Shown: positions 1-9,986 of the stretch, one piece after another | Layout of the letters: every line of letters begins with the position of its first letter | Numbering within the stretch: position 1 is the stretch's first letter | Assembly: GCF_002514735.1 (NCBI RefSeq) | Contig: NZ_NBWU01000005.1 | Span: 372,001 to 436,000 of the forward strand | Origin: Sediminicola luteus | GTDB lineage: Bacteria; Bacteroidota; Bacteroidia; Flavobacteriales; Flavobacteriaceae | Direction: 5' to 3' | Length of the DNA stretch: 64,000 bases | Program-made: the position numbers and the translations under genes | Notes under the pieces: model-generated | Seen by the model: only the letters and a program-made list of their open reading frames with translations | The model's database searches: none | What the model was told of the DNA's origin: nothing

Positions 1-54
1 TGCATGAAGGGTTACAGATAGTCCCAAGCAAATAAATAGCAATAGGTGTTTCAT
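1..54 (-). CDS. Secreted protein, N-terminal fragment (signal peptide only)
   Basis: Reading leftward from an ATG at 52-54, 18 codons run off the window edge: MKHLLLFICLGLSVTLHA, a typical signal peptide with a lysine-histidine n-region and a leucine-rich core. It begins about 100 bases behind the stop of the giant fibre gene and on the same strand. In the neighbouring cluster the equivalent slot behind a repeat fibre holds a T9SS type-B sorted protein, so this may be the matching partner of the giant fibre. That is inference; only the signal peptide is visible. Confidence 0.6.
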   Translation of the reverse strand, partial: MKHLLLFICLGLSVTLHA

Positions 55-155
55 TTCCAATATGAAAAAAGATGGGATTGAATGGTGTTTCCTGTATTAT
101 AGCACTGTACCTGATATAATCGGAAGGTAAAGGCCATTCGCTCCCATCTGTAAGA

Positions 156-3100
156 TTACTTTATTCTTTCTACCAATAAAGATGTTCCATCTGGTACGAT
201 GTTGATCGTACCCTTACTTGAGTATCTACGCCCCCTTACGGAGATGGCGTCACCAGACGAAAGTTGAACGATCTTTACGATGGTAGCCGAGCTTTTGTCT
301 ACATCGGCATTTCTATGGTAGGTGGCTGCCAAGGTTCCCGCAATGGCCGTTGTACCGTTGTATAATTGGAATTCCGCCCCGGTTCTGGTATTCCCGCCAG
401 CGGTTCCTGTACCGGCTACTTGGGCCGTGGCCCTAAAAGTGATACGATAACGCCCGTCGGCCGGAATCGTAATAGCGGTAGCAGATGTGGTGTATCCTGT
501 ATCTACAATGCCATTGGTACCATAGGTAATGGTCTGTGCCGTGGCAAAAGGATTATTGTTCAACGTAACACCCGTGCCACTAGAGGCCAAATATACTTCG
601 GCCATGGTCGGACTAAATACGGTTTGCCAGGTGGCCGCTCCAGAACCATCGGTAGTAAGAACCTGTCCGTCGGTTCCCCTGTCGGTTGGTAGGGTAGTAG
701 AGGTGGCACCAACATTAATGGTGGTTTGTCCAGTGATACCTAATGTACCTGTTACATCTGTATTGTTTTGTAAATCGATTCCGCTTGCACCTGAGATCTG
801 TACAGCATTCGGACCAGTTAATTGTAAGACGTTAGAGGCACTGATTTGAATATTGTTCGTAGCAGCCAATTGAAGGTCACTAACATTATTGATCGTTAGG
901 CTGTTTCCTCCGCCATCAACCGTTCTTGCGCCACTTAGGGTGCCATTGGCAGAATACAGGTTGTCTCCGCCATCGGTATCGGCACTCCAAGCCGATCCAT
1001 CCCATTTTAAAACTTGTCCGGCAGCGGTGGCTCCAAGCGCACTAAGATCGGTAGAAGCAATGGTGCCATCATCGATTTTTGCGGATGTTACCGCATCATT
1101 GGCGATAGTATTGGCGGCTAAGGTACCTGTAACATCACCCCCTAGGTTTGGAACATTGAAGGTGGTACCAGATAATGAAATATTGGTTCCGGCGGAATAG
1201 GTAGTGTCGTCATCCCCGTCGGCGATATCCGCTGGAATGCCGGTGAGGCTACCCCAGGCACCATCGAAATCATCTGTGGCATCTGTATCAAGGTTAGGGA
1301 ACTCGTTGTTAACGGCCGTGGCCACCTGGGCATCGGTCAGTTGTGTATCGTTATCCACGTTATCGGCAAAACCTGCTGGGATACTGGTAATGTTGGTCCA
1401 ATCGGCGGCAATGGTACTGTTGTCCACGGCGAAGGTAGTTCCAGTGAGGGTCATACCCGCTCCGGCGGAATAGGTAGTGTCATCGTCCCCATCGGCGATA
1501 TCCGCTGGAATGCCGGTAAGGCTACCCCAGGCACCGTCAAAGTCGTCAGTGGCATCAAGGTCCAAGTTGGCCGGGATTCCGGTAAGACTTCCCCAAGCGC
1601 CATCGAAATCATCTGTGGCATCGGTATCAAGGTTAGGGAATTCATTGTTAACGGCGGTTGCCACTTGGGCATCGGTCAATTGTGTATCGTTATCCACGTT
1701 ATCGGCAAAACCTGCTGGGATACTGGTAATGTTGGTCCAATCGGCGGCAATGGTACTGTTGTCCACGGCGAAGGTAGTCCCGGTGAGGGTCATACCCGCT
1801 CCGGCGGAATAGGTAGTGTCATCGTCCCCATCGGCGATATCCGCTGGAATGCCGGTAAGGCTACCCCAAGCACCATCGAAATCATCTGTGGCATCGGTAT
1901 CAAGGTTGGGGAACTCGTTGTTAACGGCCGTGGCTACCTGGGCATCGGTCAATTGTGTATCGTTATCCACGTTATCGGCAAAACCTGCTGGGATGCTGGT
2001 AATGTTGGTCCAATCGGCGGCAATGGTACTGTTGTCCACGGCAAAGGTAGTCCCGGTGAGGGTCATGCCCGCTCCGGCGGAATAGGTAGTGTCATCGTCC
2101 CCATCGGCGATATCCGCTGGAATGCCGGTAAGGCTACCCCAAGCGCCATCGAAATCATCTGTGGCATCGGTATCAAGGTTAGGGAATTCATTGTTAACGG
2201 CGGTTGCTACCTGGGCATCGGTCAATTGTGTATCGTTATCCACGTTATCGGCAAAACCTGCTGGGATACTGGTAATGTTGGTCCAATCGGCGGCAATGGT
2301 ACTGTTGTCCACGGCGAAGGTAGTCCCAGTGAGGGTCATACCCGCTCCGGCGGAATAGGTAGTGTCATCGTCCCCATCGGCGATATCCGCTGGAATGCCG
2401 GTAAGGCTACCCCAAGCACCGTCAAAGTCGTCGGTGGCATCAAGGTCCAAGTTGGCCGGGATTCCGGTAAGACTTCCCCAGGCGCCATCGAAGTCATCGG
2501 TGGCATCGGTATCAAGGTTGGGGAACTCGTTGTTAACGGCCGTGGCTACCTGGGCATCGGTCAATTGGGTATCGTTATCCACGTTATCGGCAAAACCGGC
2601 AGGAATGCTGGTAATATTGGTCCAATCGGCGGCAATGGTACTGTTGTCCACGGCAAAGGTAGTCCCAGTGAGGGTCATACCCGCCCCGGCGGAATAGGTT
2701 GTGTCATCGTCCCCATCGGCGATATCCGCTGGAATGCCGGTAAGGCTACCCCAGGCACCGTCGAAGTCGTCGGTAGCATCAAGGTCCAAGTTGGCCGGGA
2801 TTCCGGTAAGACTACCCCAAGCACCATCGAAATCATCGGTAGCATCGGTATCGAGGTTAGGGAATTCATTGTTAACGGCGGTTGCCACCTGGGCATCGGT
2901 CAGTTGCGTATCGTTATCCACGTTATCGGCAAAACCGGCAGGAATGCTGGTAATGTTGGTCCAATCGGCGGCAATGGTACTGTTGTCCACGGCAAAGGTA
3001 GTCCCGGTGAGGGTCATACCCGCTCCGGCGGAATAGGTGGTATCGTCATCCCCGTCGGCGATATCTGCCGGGATGCCAGTTAGACTACCCCAGGCACCGT

Positions 3101-6100
3101 CAAAGTCGTCAGTGGCATCAAGGTCCAAGTTGGCCGGGATTCCGGTAAGACTTCCCCAAGCGCCATCGAAATCATCTGTGGCATCGGTATCAAGGTTAGG
3201 GAATTCATTGTTAACGGCGGTTGCTACCTGGGCATCGGTCAATTGTGTATCGTTATCCACGTTATCGGCAAAACCTGCTGGGATACTGGTAATGTTGGTC
3301 CAATCGGCGGCAATGGTACTGTTGTCCACGGCGAAGGTAGTTCCAGTGAGGGTCATACCCGCTCCGGCGGAATAGGTAGTGTCATCGTCCCCATCGGCGA
3401 TATCCGCTGGAATGCCGGTAAGGCTACCCCAAGCACCGTCAAAATCGTCAGTGGCATCAAGGTCCAAGTTGGCCGGGATTCCGGTAAGACTTCCCCAAGC
3501 GCCATCGAAATCATCGGTGGCATCGGTATCGAGGTTAGGGAATTCATTGTTAACGGCGGTTGCCACTTGGGCATCGGTCAATTGTGTATCGTTATCCACG
3601 TTATCGGCAAAACCTGCTGGGATGCTGGTAATGTTGGTCCAATCGGCGGCAATGGTACTGTTGTCCACGGCAAAGGTAGTCCCGGTGAGGGTCATGCCCG
3701 CTCCGGCGGAATAGGTAGTGTCATCGTCCCCATCGGCGATATCCGCTGGAATGCCGGTAAGGCTACCCCAGGCACCATCGAAATCATCTGTGGCATCGGT
3801 ATCGAGGTTGGGGAACTCGTTGTTAACGGCGGTTGCCACCTGTGCATCGGTCAGTTGCGTATCGTTATCCACGTTATCGGCAAAACCTGCTGGGATGCTG
3901 GTAATGTTGGTCCAATCGGCGGCAATGGTACTGTTGTCCACGGCAAAGGTAGTCCCGGTGAGGGTCATACCCGCTCCGGCGGAATAGGTAGTGTCATCGT
4001 CCCCATCGGCGATATCCGCTGGAATGCCGGTAAGGCTACCCCAAGCACCATCGAAATCATCTGTGGCATCGGTATCAAGGTTGGGGAATTCGTTGTTAAC
4101 GGCCGTGGCTACCTGGGCATCGGTCAATTGGGTATCGTTATCCACGTTATCGGCAAAACCGGCAGGAATGCTGGTAATATTGGTCCAATCGGCGGCAATG
4201 GTACTGTTGTCCACGGCGAAGGTAGTCCCGGTGAGGGTCATGCCCGCTCCGGCGGAATAGGTAGTGTCATCGTCCCCATCGGCGATATCCGCTGGAATGC
4301 CGGTAAGGCTACCCCAAGCACCGTCAAAGTCGTCGGTGGCATCAAGGTCCAAGTTGGCCGGGATTCCGGTAAGACTTCCCCAGGCACCATCGAAATCATC
4401 TGTGGCATCTGTATCAAGGTTAGGGAACTCGTTGTTAACGGCGGTTGCCACTTGGGCATCGGTCAATTGTGTATCGTTATCCACGTTATCGGCAAAACCG
4501 GCAGGAATGCTGGTAATATTGGTCCAATCGGCGGCAATGGTACTGTTGTCCACGGCAAAGGTAGTCCCGGTGAGGGTCATGCCCGCTCCGGCGGAATAGG
4601 TAGTGTCATCGTCCCCATCGGCGATATCCGCTGGAATGCCGGTAAGGCTACCCCAAGCGCCATCGAAATCATCTGTGGCATCGGTATCAAGGTTAGGGAA
4701 TTCATTGTTAACGGCGGTTGCTACCTGGGCATCGGTCAATTGTGTATCGTTATCCACGTTATCGGCAAAACCTGCTGGGATACTGGTAATGTTGGTCCAA
4801 TCGGCGGCAATGGTACTGTTGTCCACGGCAAAGGTAGTCCCAGTGAGGGTCATACCCGCTCCGGCGGAATAGGTAGTGTCATCGTCCCCATCGGCGATAT
4901 CCGCTGGAATGCCGGTAAGGCTACCCCAGGCACCGTCGAAGTCGTCTGCGGCATTGGTATCGTATGAACTCAGGTCAATTGTTGTCGCACCAGGATCTAG
5001 GCTTAGTGCAATTACTCCTGCATTGAAGGTTAAATCTTGGATTTCGTTGTTTGGGTTTGCATCAGCGTCATCGACATTTAGTGCATCTACATAAGCCTTT
5101 GTTGCGGCATCTTGGGCATTGGTAGGGTCGGCCAAATTGGTTATGGCATTCCCGCCAGCACTAGCATCTATTCCTATTACATCCTCTAGGTCTTGATTGT
5201 CGGTCCCAGTAAAGGTTATGGTACTACCATCTCCATTATCGAAAGTATAGGTGCCATCCGAATTATCTGTAAGGTCGGCTTTGTTGACTGTTTGTGAAAC
5301 ACCATTTTCATTGGTATATGTAATGGTACCATTGTTATTGTCAACCAAGTTGGTTATGGTTTCTGCAATAGTTACTGAAGCTACGTTAAGGTATAGAGCA
5401 CCATCTGATCCAGCTGCCAAGTCGTTGTTGGCATCGGCACTTATCAATCCTATGGTTTCAGTTCCGCCTCCATCAGTAATGGAAATGGCACCTGCTGCGA
5501 TTCCGCTTCCTGTGTTATGTTCATTCGTAGGATCGGCATCGGCATCGTCCGTATCCAAGGCGGCCAATTCGGCATCTGTGGCAAAGGTGGTATTAAGATC
5601 TACCCCGGTTGCCCCGGCAGCGGCGTTGGTCAGTTCCAAAGTGGTACCGGTCAATTGCACATCCGAAAGTTCGTTGGTCGGATCGGCATCGGCATCATCG
5701 GTATCCAAGGCGGCCAATTCGGCATCTGTTGCGAAGGTGGTATTAAGGTCTACCCCGGTAGCCCCGGCGGCGGCGTTTGTCAGTTCCAAAGTGGTACCGG
5801 TCAATTGCACGTCCGAAAGCTCGTTGGTCGGATCGGCATCTGCATCATCGGTATCCAAAGCGGCCAATTCTGCATCCGTGGCAAAGGTGGTATTAAGATT
5901 TACCCCAGTAGCCCCGGCAGCGGCGTTTGTCAGTTCCAAAGTGGTACCGGTCAATTGGACATCGGAAAGTTCGTTCGTTGGATCGGCATCGGCATCATCG
6001 GTATCCAAAGCGGCCAATTCTGCATCCGTGGCGAAGGTGGTATTAAGGTCCACCCCGGTAGCCCCGGCAGCGGCATTGGTCAGTTCCAAAGTGGTACCGG

Positions 6101-9100
6101 TCAATTGCACATCCGAAAGTTCGTTCGTTGGATCGGCATCTGCATCGTCCGTATCCAAGGCGGCCAGTTCTGCATCTGTGGCAAAGGTGGTATTAAGGTC
6201 CACCCCGGTAGCCCCGGCGGCGGCATTGGTCAGTTCCAAAGTGGTACCGGTCAATTGCACATCCGAAAGTTCGTTCGTAGGGTCGGCATCGGCATCATCG
6301 GTATCCAAAGCGGCCAATTCTGCATCTGTGGCGAAGGTGGTATTTAAGTCCACCCCAGTGGCCCCGGCAGCGGCGTTGGTCAATTCTAAAGTGGTACCGG
6401 TCAATTGCACGTCCGAAAGTTCGTTGGTCGGATCGGCATCGGCATCATCGGTATCCAAAGCGGCCAATTCTGCATCCGTGGCAAAGGTGGTATTAAGATC
6501 CACCCCGGTAGCCCCGGCGGCGGCATTGGTCAGTTCCAAAGTGGTACCGGTCAATTGCACGTCCGAAAGCTCGTTGGTCGGATCGGCATCTGCATCGTCC
6601 GTATCCAAAGCGGCCAGTTCGGCGTCCGTGGCGAAGGTGGTATTAAGGTCCACCCCGGTTGCCCCGGCAGCGGCGTTTGTCAATTCCAAAGTGGTACCTG
6701 TAAGTTGAACGTCCGAAAGCTCGTTCGTTGGATCGGCATCGGCATCGTCCGTATCCAAGGCGGCCAGTTCTGCATCTGTTGCAAAGGTGGTGTTAAGGTC
6801 TACCCCGGTAGCCCCAGCAGCGGCGTTGGTCAATTCTAAAGTGGTACCGGTCAATTGCACGTCCGAAAGCTCGTTCGTCGGATCGGCATCTGCATCGTCC
6901 GTATCCAAAGTGGCCAGTTCTGCATCCGTGGCGAAGGTGGTATTAAGGTCCACCCCGGTAGCCCCCGCAGCGGCGTTGGTCAGTTCCAAAGTAGTACCGG
7001 TCAATTGCACATCCGAAAGCTCGTTCGTAGAATCGGTATCGGTATCTGCTAAAATATGATTATTGATAGCAGTAGTATTATTACCAATGTTTGTAGTATT
7101 GGTAGCAATATTACCGGCATTAATGGCAATATCTGCGGATTCTTCCAAGTCTGATAAATTGGCACTAAATGAAGTGGCGCCTTCCAATACGGTTAAGGTC
7201 TGGGTACCACTGGCATAATTCACACCGGTAATATCGTCATCTGTTGAGGCTGCAAAAGTGGCAATTTCTACTGCTGTTTCCTCCAATGCTTCCTGAACAG
7301 TGGTTTCAGCAGTACCATCGCCATCAATGTCCACTCCAGGACTTAACAAAACTTCGGTGGCATTTTGATCATCCGTATTATCAAGATAAGTCGTTAGATC
7401 TACTCCAGTTGCACCTGTGGCGGCATTGGTCAATGTAAGCTGATTACCGGTTAAATCTAAATCCGAAAGTTCGTTCGTAGGATCGGCATCGGCATCATCG
7501 GTATCCAAGGCGGCCAGTTCTGCATCTGTGGCGAAGGTGGTATTGAGGTCTACCCCGGTTGCCCCGGCAGCGGCGTTGGTCAATTCCAAATTGGTACCGG
7601 TCAATTGCACGTCCGAAAGTTCGTTCGTTGGATCGGCATCTGCATCGTCCGTATCCAAAGCGGCCAGTTCTGCATCTGTGGCAAAGGTGGTATTAAGGTC
7701 TACCCCGGTTGCCCCAGCAGCGGCGTTGGTCAATTCTAAAGTGGTACCGGTCAATTGCACGTCCGAAAGTTCGTTGGTCGGATCGGCATCGGCATCATCG
7801 GTATCCAAAGCGGCCAATTCTGCATCCGTGGCAAAGGTGGTATTAAGATCCACCCCGGTAGCCCCGGCGGCGGCATTGGTCAGTTCCAAAGTGGTACCGG
7901 TCAATTGCACATCCGAAAGTTCGTTCGTAGGGTCGGCATCGGCATCATCGGTATCCAAAGCGGCCAATTCGGCATCTGTGGCGAAGGTGGTATTTAAGTC
8001 CACCCCAGTGGCCCCGGCAGCGGCGTTGGTCAATTCCAAATTGGTACCGGTCAATTGCACATCCGAAAGTTCGTTCGTTGGATCGGCATCTGCATCGTCC
8101 GTATCCAAGGCGGCCAGTTCTGCATCTGTGGCAAAGGTGGTATTCAAGTCCACCCCGGTAGCCCCGGCGGCGGCATTGGTCAATTCCAAAGTGGTACCGG
8201 TCAATTGCACGTCCGAAAGTTCGTTCGTTGGATCGGCATCTGCATCGTCCGTATCCAAGGCGGCCAGTTCTGCATCTGTTGCAAAGGTGGTATTAAGGTC
8301 CACCCCGGTAGCCCCGGCAGCGGCGTTGGTCAGTTCCAAGGTGGTACCGGTCAATTGTACGTCCGAAAGCTCGTTGGTCGGATCGGCATCTGCATCGTCC
8401 GTATCCAAGGCGGCCAGTTCTGCATCTGTTGCAAAGGTGGTATTAAGGTCCACCCCGGTAGCCCCCGCAGCGGCGTTGGTCAGTTCCAAAGTGGTACCGG
8501 TAAGTTGCACATCCGAAAGCTCGTTGGTCGGATCGGCATCTGCATCGTCCGTATCCAAGGCGGCCAGTTCTGCATCTGTTGCAAAGGTGGTATTAAGGTC
8601 CACCCCGGTAGCCCCGGCGGCGGCATTGGTCAATTCCAAAGTGGTACCGGTCAATTGCACGTCCGAAAGTTCGTTCGTAGGATCGGCATCGGCATCCGCC
8701 ACTGAAAGATTATCTACATAGTTTTTGGTGGCTGCATCTTGGGCATTGGTAGGATCAGCCAGGTTGGTAATGGCATTTCCTCCTGCACTGGCATCTTGCC
8801 CTATTACGTCTTCAAGGTCTTGGATTTCGTTGGTGGCATCGGTATCTAAATCAGCGGCCACATGGTTGTTTATTGCGTTTTGATTTGCCGTGATAGCGGC
8901 AGTATTATTCGCAATGTCCGTAGCGTTTGTAGCAATATCCGTGGTATTTGTGACTATACTGGCTGTATTGTTCCCAATATCGGTACTGTTGGTAGTTATA
9001 TTAGCGGCATTGGCAGCTATCCCTGAGGAATCATCCAATTGAGAAAGGTCTACCGTTTGAACGGTTGTGCCTTCTTCAATACTTAGCACATTTGCACCAT

Positions 9101-9902
9101 CTATAGAGGCATTGGTAATGTCATCATCTGAAGTAATGCTTCCCACCTGTGTGTCTACATAGGTCTTAACGGCTTGTTCGGTAGGGAAATTGGTTGCTGA
9201 GTTTCCTGCTAAGGTGCCGTCATTGGTCTTATTGGCGGCATCTTCTTTTAATCCAATAGCCGTGGCATTGTTTCCAATATTTGTAGTATTGGTAGCTATA
9301 TCGGCCGTATTTGCGGCAATGGCTACCTGGTTGGCAGCGATGTCAGCAGATTCCTCAAGTGTCGATAGGTCGGCACTAAAACTGGTGGTACCTTCTAAAA
9401 CGGTCAATGTATTTGAACCCGGGGCATAAACCAATCCGGTTACGTCGTCGTCACCGCCGCCGCCTGTATTGATGGTGGTGGAATCCCCAGCTTCATTGAT
9501 ATACGTAAATGTACCGTCTCCATTATCGGTTAAGGTGGTTACGGTGTCATTGGCCCCATTGAAGGTTATGTTACCTCCAGAACCGGCATCTACGGAATAG
9601 GTGCCATCCCCATTGTCGGAAACGGTTACACCTCCGCTACCACCGGCACAGAGGTTCTGCCAAGCGCTACCGTCAAACAAATGGACACAGGAAGTATCCG
9701 TGTTATATACCAAAGCTCCGCGTAAGGGAGTTAAGGCATTCATTTGTGCGGCAGACATCCTGGATAGTACCAGGGCTTTGTCCGTACTTTCCAACTCTAT
9801 CAGAGAGCTTGGGTCAATGGTGTCTGGATTATCTCCAATCTTAACCTGGGCTATAGTTACATTGATGCATAAGAATGTCAATGCCAAGAATAGCTTTTTC
9901 AT
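156..9902 (-). CDS. Giant tail-fibre-like secreted repeat protein with C-terminal C1q-like domain
   Basis: About 3248 residues; the start chosen is the ATG at 9900-9902, which gives a clean signal peptide (MKKLFLALTFLCINVTIAQ). Residues 20-100 are the head shared with three neighbours (VKIGDNP, then ELESTDKALVLSR, then VYNTD...W..LC). Next come a stretch with I-x-x-N spacing, an array of eight 50-residue units (about residues 404-810), ten more of the same unit (about 954-1460), and twelve 91- or 113-residue units built round WGSLTGIPA (about 1647-2900). The last 150 residues look like a C1q/TNF-type jelly roll, common at the tips of fibre proteins. The protein is acidic and rich in Asp, Thr, Ala and Asn, with almost no cysteine. 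I see no T9SS sorting domain. It is likely a cell-surface fibre or adhesin; the ligand is unknown. An LytTR-like direct repeat lies 85-115 bases upstream of the start. Confidence 0.85.
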   Translation of the reverse strand: MKKLFLALTFLCINVTIAQVKIGDNPDTIDPSSLIELESTDKALVLSRMSAAQMNALTPLRGALVYNTDTSCVHLFDGSAWQNLCAGGSGGVTVSDNGDGTYSVDAGSGGNITFNGANDTVTTLTDNGDGTFTYINEAGDSTTINTGGGGDDDVTGLVYAPGSNTLTVLEGTTSFSADLSTLEESADIAANQVAIAANTADIATNTTNIGNNATAIGLKEDAANKTNDGTLAGNSATNFPTEQAVKTYVDTQVGSITSDDDITNASIDGANVLSIEEGTTVQTVDLSQLDDSSGIAANAANITTNSTDIGNNTASIVTNTTDIATNATDIANNTAAITANQNAINNHVAADLDTDATNEIQDLEDVIGQDASAGGNAITNLADPTNAQDAATKNYVDNLSVADADADPTNELSDVQLTGTTLELTNAAAGATGVDLNTTFATDAELAALDTDDADADPTNELSDVQLTGTTLELTNAAAGATGVDLNTTFATDAELAALDTDDADADPTNELSDVQLTGTTLELTNAAAGATGVDLNTTFATDAELAALDTDDADADPTNELSDVQLTGTTLELTNAAAGATGVDLNTTFATDAELAALDTDDADADPTNELSDVQLTGTNLELTNAAAGATGVDLNTTFATDAELAALDTDDADADPTNELSDVQLTGTTLELTNAAAGATGVDLNTTFATDAELAALDTDDADADPTNELSDVQLTGTTLELTNAAAGATGVDLNTTFATDAELAALDTDDADADPTNELSDVQLTGTNLELTNAAAGATGVDLNTTFATDAELAALDTDDADADPTNELSDLDLTGNQLTLTNAATGATGVDLTTYLDNTDDQNATEVLLSPGVDIDGDGTAETTVQEALEETAVEIATFAASTDDDITGVNYASGTQTLTVLEGATSFSANLSDLEESADIAINAGNIATNTTNIGNNTTAINNHILADTDTDSTNELSDVQLTGTTLELTNAAAGATGVDLNTTFATDAELATLDTDDADADPTNELSDVQLTGTTLELTNAAAGATGVDLNTTFATDAELAALDTDDADADPTNELSDVQLTGTTLELTNAAAGATGVDLNTTFATDAELAALDTDDADADPTNELSDVQLTGTTLELTNAAAGATGVDLNTTFATDAELAALDTDDADADPTNELSDVQLTGTTLELTNAAAGATGVDLNTTFATDAELAALDTDDADADPTNELSDVQLTGTTLELTNAAAGATGVDLNTTFATDAELAALDTDDADADPTNELSDVQLTGTTLELTNAAAGATGVDLNTTFATDAELAALDTDDADADPTNELSDVQLTGTTLELTNAAAGATGVNLNTTFATDAELAALDTDDADADPTNELSDVQLTGTTLELTNAAAGATGVDLNTTFATDAELAALDTDDADADPTNELSDVQLTGTTLELTNAAAGATGVDLNTTFATDAELAALDTDDADADPTNEHNTGSGIAAGAISITDGGGTETIGLISADANNDLAAGSDGALYLNVASVTIAETITNLVDNNNGTITYTNENGVSQTVNKADLTDNSDGTYTFDNGDGSTITFTGTDNQDLEDVIGIDASAGGNAITNLADPTNAQDAATKAYVDALNVDDADANPNNEIQDLTFNAGVIALSLDPGATTIDLSSYDTNAADDFDGAWGSLTGIPADIADGDDDTTYSAGAGMTLTGTTFAVDNSTIAADWTNITSIPAGFADNVDNDTQLTDAQVATAVNNEFPNLDTDATDDFDGAWGSLTGIPADIADGDDDTTYSAGAGMTLTGTTFAVDNSTIAADWTNITSIPAGFADNVDNDTQLTDAQVATAVNNEFPNLDTDATDDFDGAWGSLTGIPANLDLDATDDFDGAWGSLTGIPADIADGDDDTTYSAGAGMTLTGTTFAVDNSTIAADWTNITSIPAGFADNVDNDTQLTDAQVATAVNNEFPNLDTDATDDFDGAWGSLTGIPADIADGDDDTTYSAGAGMTLTGTTFAVDNSTIAADWTNITSIPAGFADNVDNDTQLTDAQVATAVNNEFPNLDTDATDDFDGAWGSLTGIPADIADGDDDTTYSAGAGMTLTGTTFAVDNSTIAADWTNITSIPAGFADNVDNDTQLTDAQVATAVNNEFPNLDTDATDDFDGAWGSLTGIPANLDLDATDDFDGAWGSLTGIPADIADGDDDTTYSAGAGMTLTGTTFAVDNSTIAADWTNITSIPAGFADNVDNDTQLTDAQVATAVNNEFPNLDTDATDDFDGAWGSLTGIPANLDLDATDDFDGAWGSLTGIPADIADGDDDTTYSAGAGMTLTGTTFAVDNSTIAADWTNITSIPAGFADNVDNDTQLTDAQVATAVNNEFPNLDTDATDDFDGAWGSLTGIPANLDLDATDDFDGAWGSLTGIPADIADGDDDTTYSAGAGMTLTGTTFAVDNSTIAADWTNITSIPAGFADNVDNDTQLTDAQVATAVNNEFPNLDTDATDDFDGAWGSLTGIPANLDLDATDDFDGAWGSLTGIPADIADGDDDTTYSAGAGMTLTGTTFAVDNSTIAADWTNITSIPAGFADNVDNDTQLTDAQVATAVNNEFPNLDTDATDDFDGAWGSLTGIPADIADGDDDTTYSAGAGMTLTGTTFAVDNSTIAADWTNITSIPAGFADNVDNDTQLTDAQVATAVNNEFPNLDTDATDDFDGAWGSLTGIPADIADGDDDTTYSAGAGMTLTGTTFAVDNSTIAADWTNITSIPAGFADNVDNDTQLTDAQVATAVNNEFPNLDTDATDDFDGAWGSLTGIPANLDLDATDDFDGAWGSLTGIPADIADGDDDTTYSAGAGMTLTGTTFAVDNSTIAADWTNITSIPAGFADNVDNDTQLTDAQVATAVNNEFPNLDTDATDDFDGAWGSLTGIPADIADGDDDTTYSAGTNISLSGTTFNVPNLGGDVTGTLAANTIANDAVTSAKIDDGTIASTDLSALGATAAGQVLKWDGSAWSADTDGGDNLYSANGTLSGARTVDGGGNSLTINNVSDLQLAATNNIQISASNVLQLTGPNAVQISGASGIDLQNNTDVTGTLGITGQTTINVGATSTTLPTDRGTDGQVLTTDGSGAATWQTVFSPTMAEVYLASSGTGVTLNNNPFATAQTITYGTNGIVDTGYTTSATAITIPADGRYRITFRATAQVAGTGTAGGNTRTGAEFQLYNGTTAIAGTLAATYHRNADVDKSSATIVKIVQLSSGDAISVRGRRYSSKGTINIVPDGTSLLVERIK
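1204..4960 (-). repeat. Tandem array of twelve 273/339-bp coding units (91/113 residues)
   Basis: The motif encoding ADIADGDDDTTY recurs at intervals of 273 or 339 bases: unit boundaries fall near 1204, 1477, 1816, 2089, 2362, 2701, 3040, 3379, 3718, 3991, 4264, 4603 and 4876. The long form carries an extra 22 residues (a second DFDGAWGSLTGIPA copy followed by NLDL). Units are identical or nearly so as protein but differ at synonymous sites. All lengths are multiples of three, so the frame stays open. Confidence 0.95.
5521..7040 (-). repeat. Tandem array of ten 150-bp coding units (50 residues)
   Basis: Each 150-base unit encodes DDADADPTNELSDVQLTG..LELTNAAAGATGVDLNTTFATDAELAALDT. Boundaries fall every 150 bases from about 5521 to 7021. 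Variation is mostly synonymous, with single changes such as VDLN to VNLN and ELAA to ELAT. It lies in the middle of the giant fibre gene. Confidence 0.95.
7471..8690 (-). repeat. Second array of the same 150-bp unit (eight copies)
   Basis: This array has the same 50-residue unit and the same 150-base period as the array at 5521-7040, separated from it by about 430 bases of non-repeat fibre sequence. Two units carry TGTN in place of TGTT, and the last unit degenerates (LDLTGNQLTLTNAATGATG). Two separate arrays of one unit in a single gene suggest duplication of a block or insertion of the spacer into one array. Confidence 0.95.
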
Positions 9903-9986
9903 GTTTGAAATTTGCATGGTACAGTGCGTATACAATTATTCGAGCGTAAAAATAGCTTGTGACCTTTGCTCCATTAAGTATTTGTT

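Noticed and set aside
5521-8690. Regular 150-base repeats as a CRISPR array
   Set aside because: The whole period is repeated with no unique spacers, it is in frame within one coding gene, and no cas genes are present.
1341-8721. Long plus-strand open frames (for example 1341-3083, 3243-4967, 5251-6708, 7528-8721) opposite the giant fibre gene
   Set aside because: They are products of tandem repeats whose length is a multiple of three: a frame open in one unit is open in all. They have no start signals and carry unnatural compositions. The minus-strand frame has a signal peptide, conserved head and C1q-like end.
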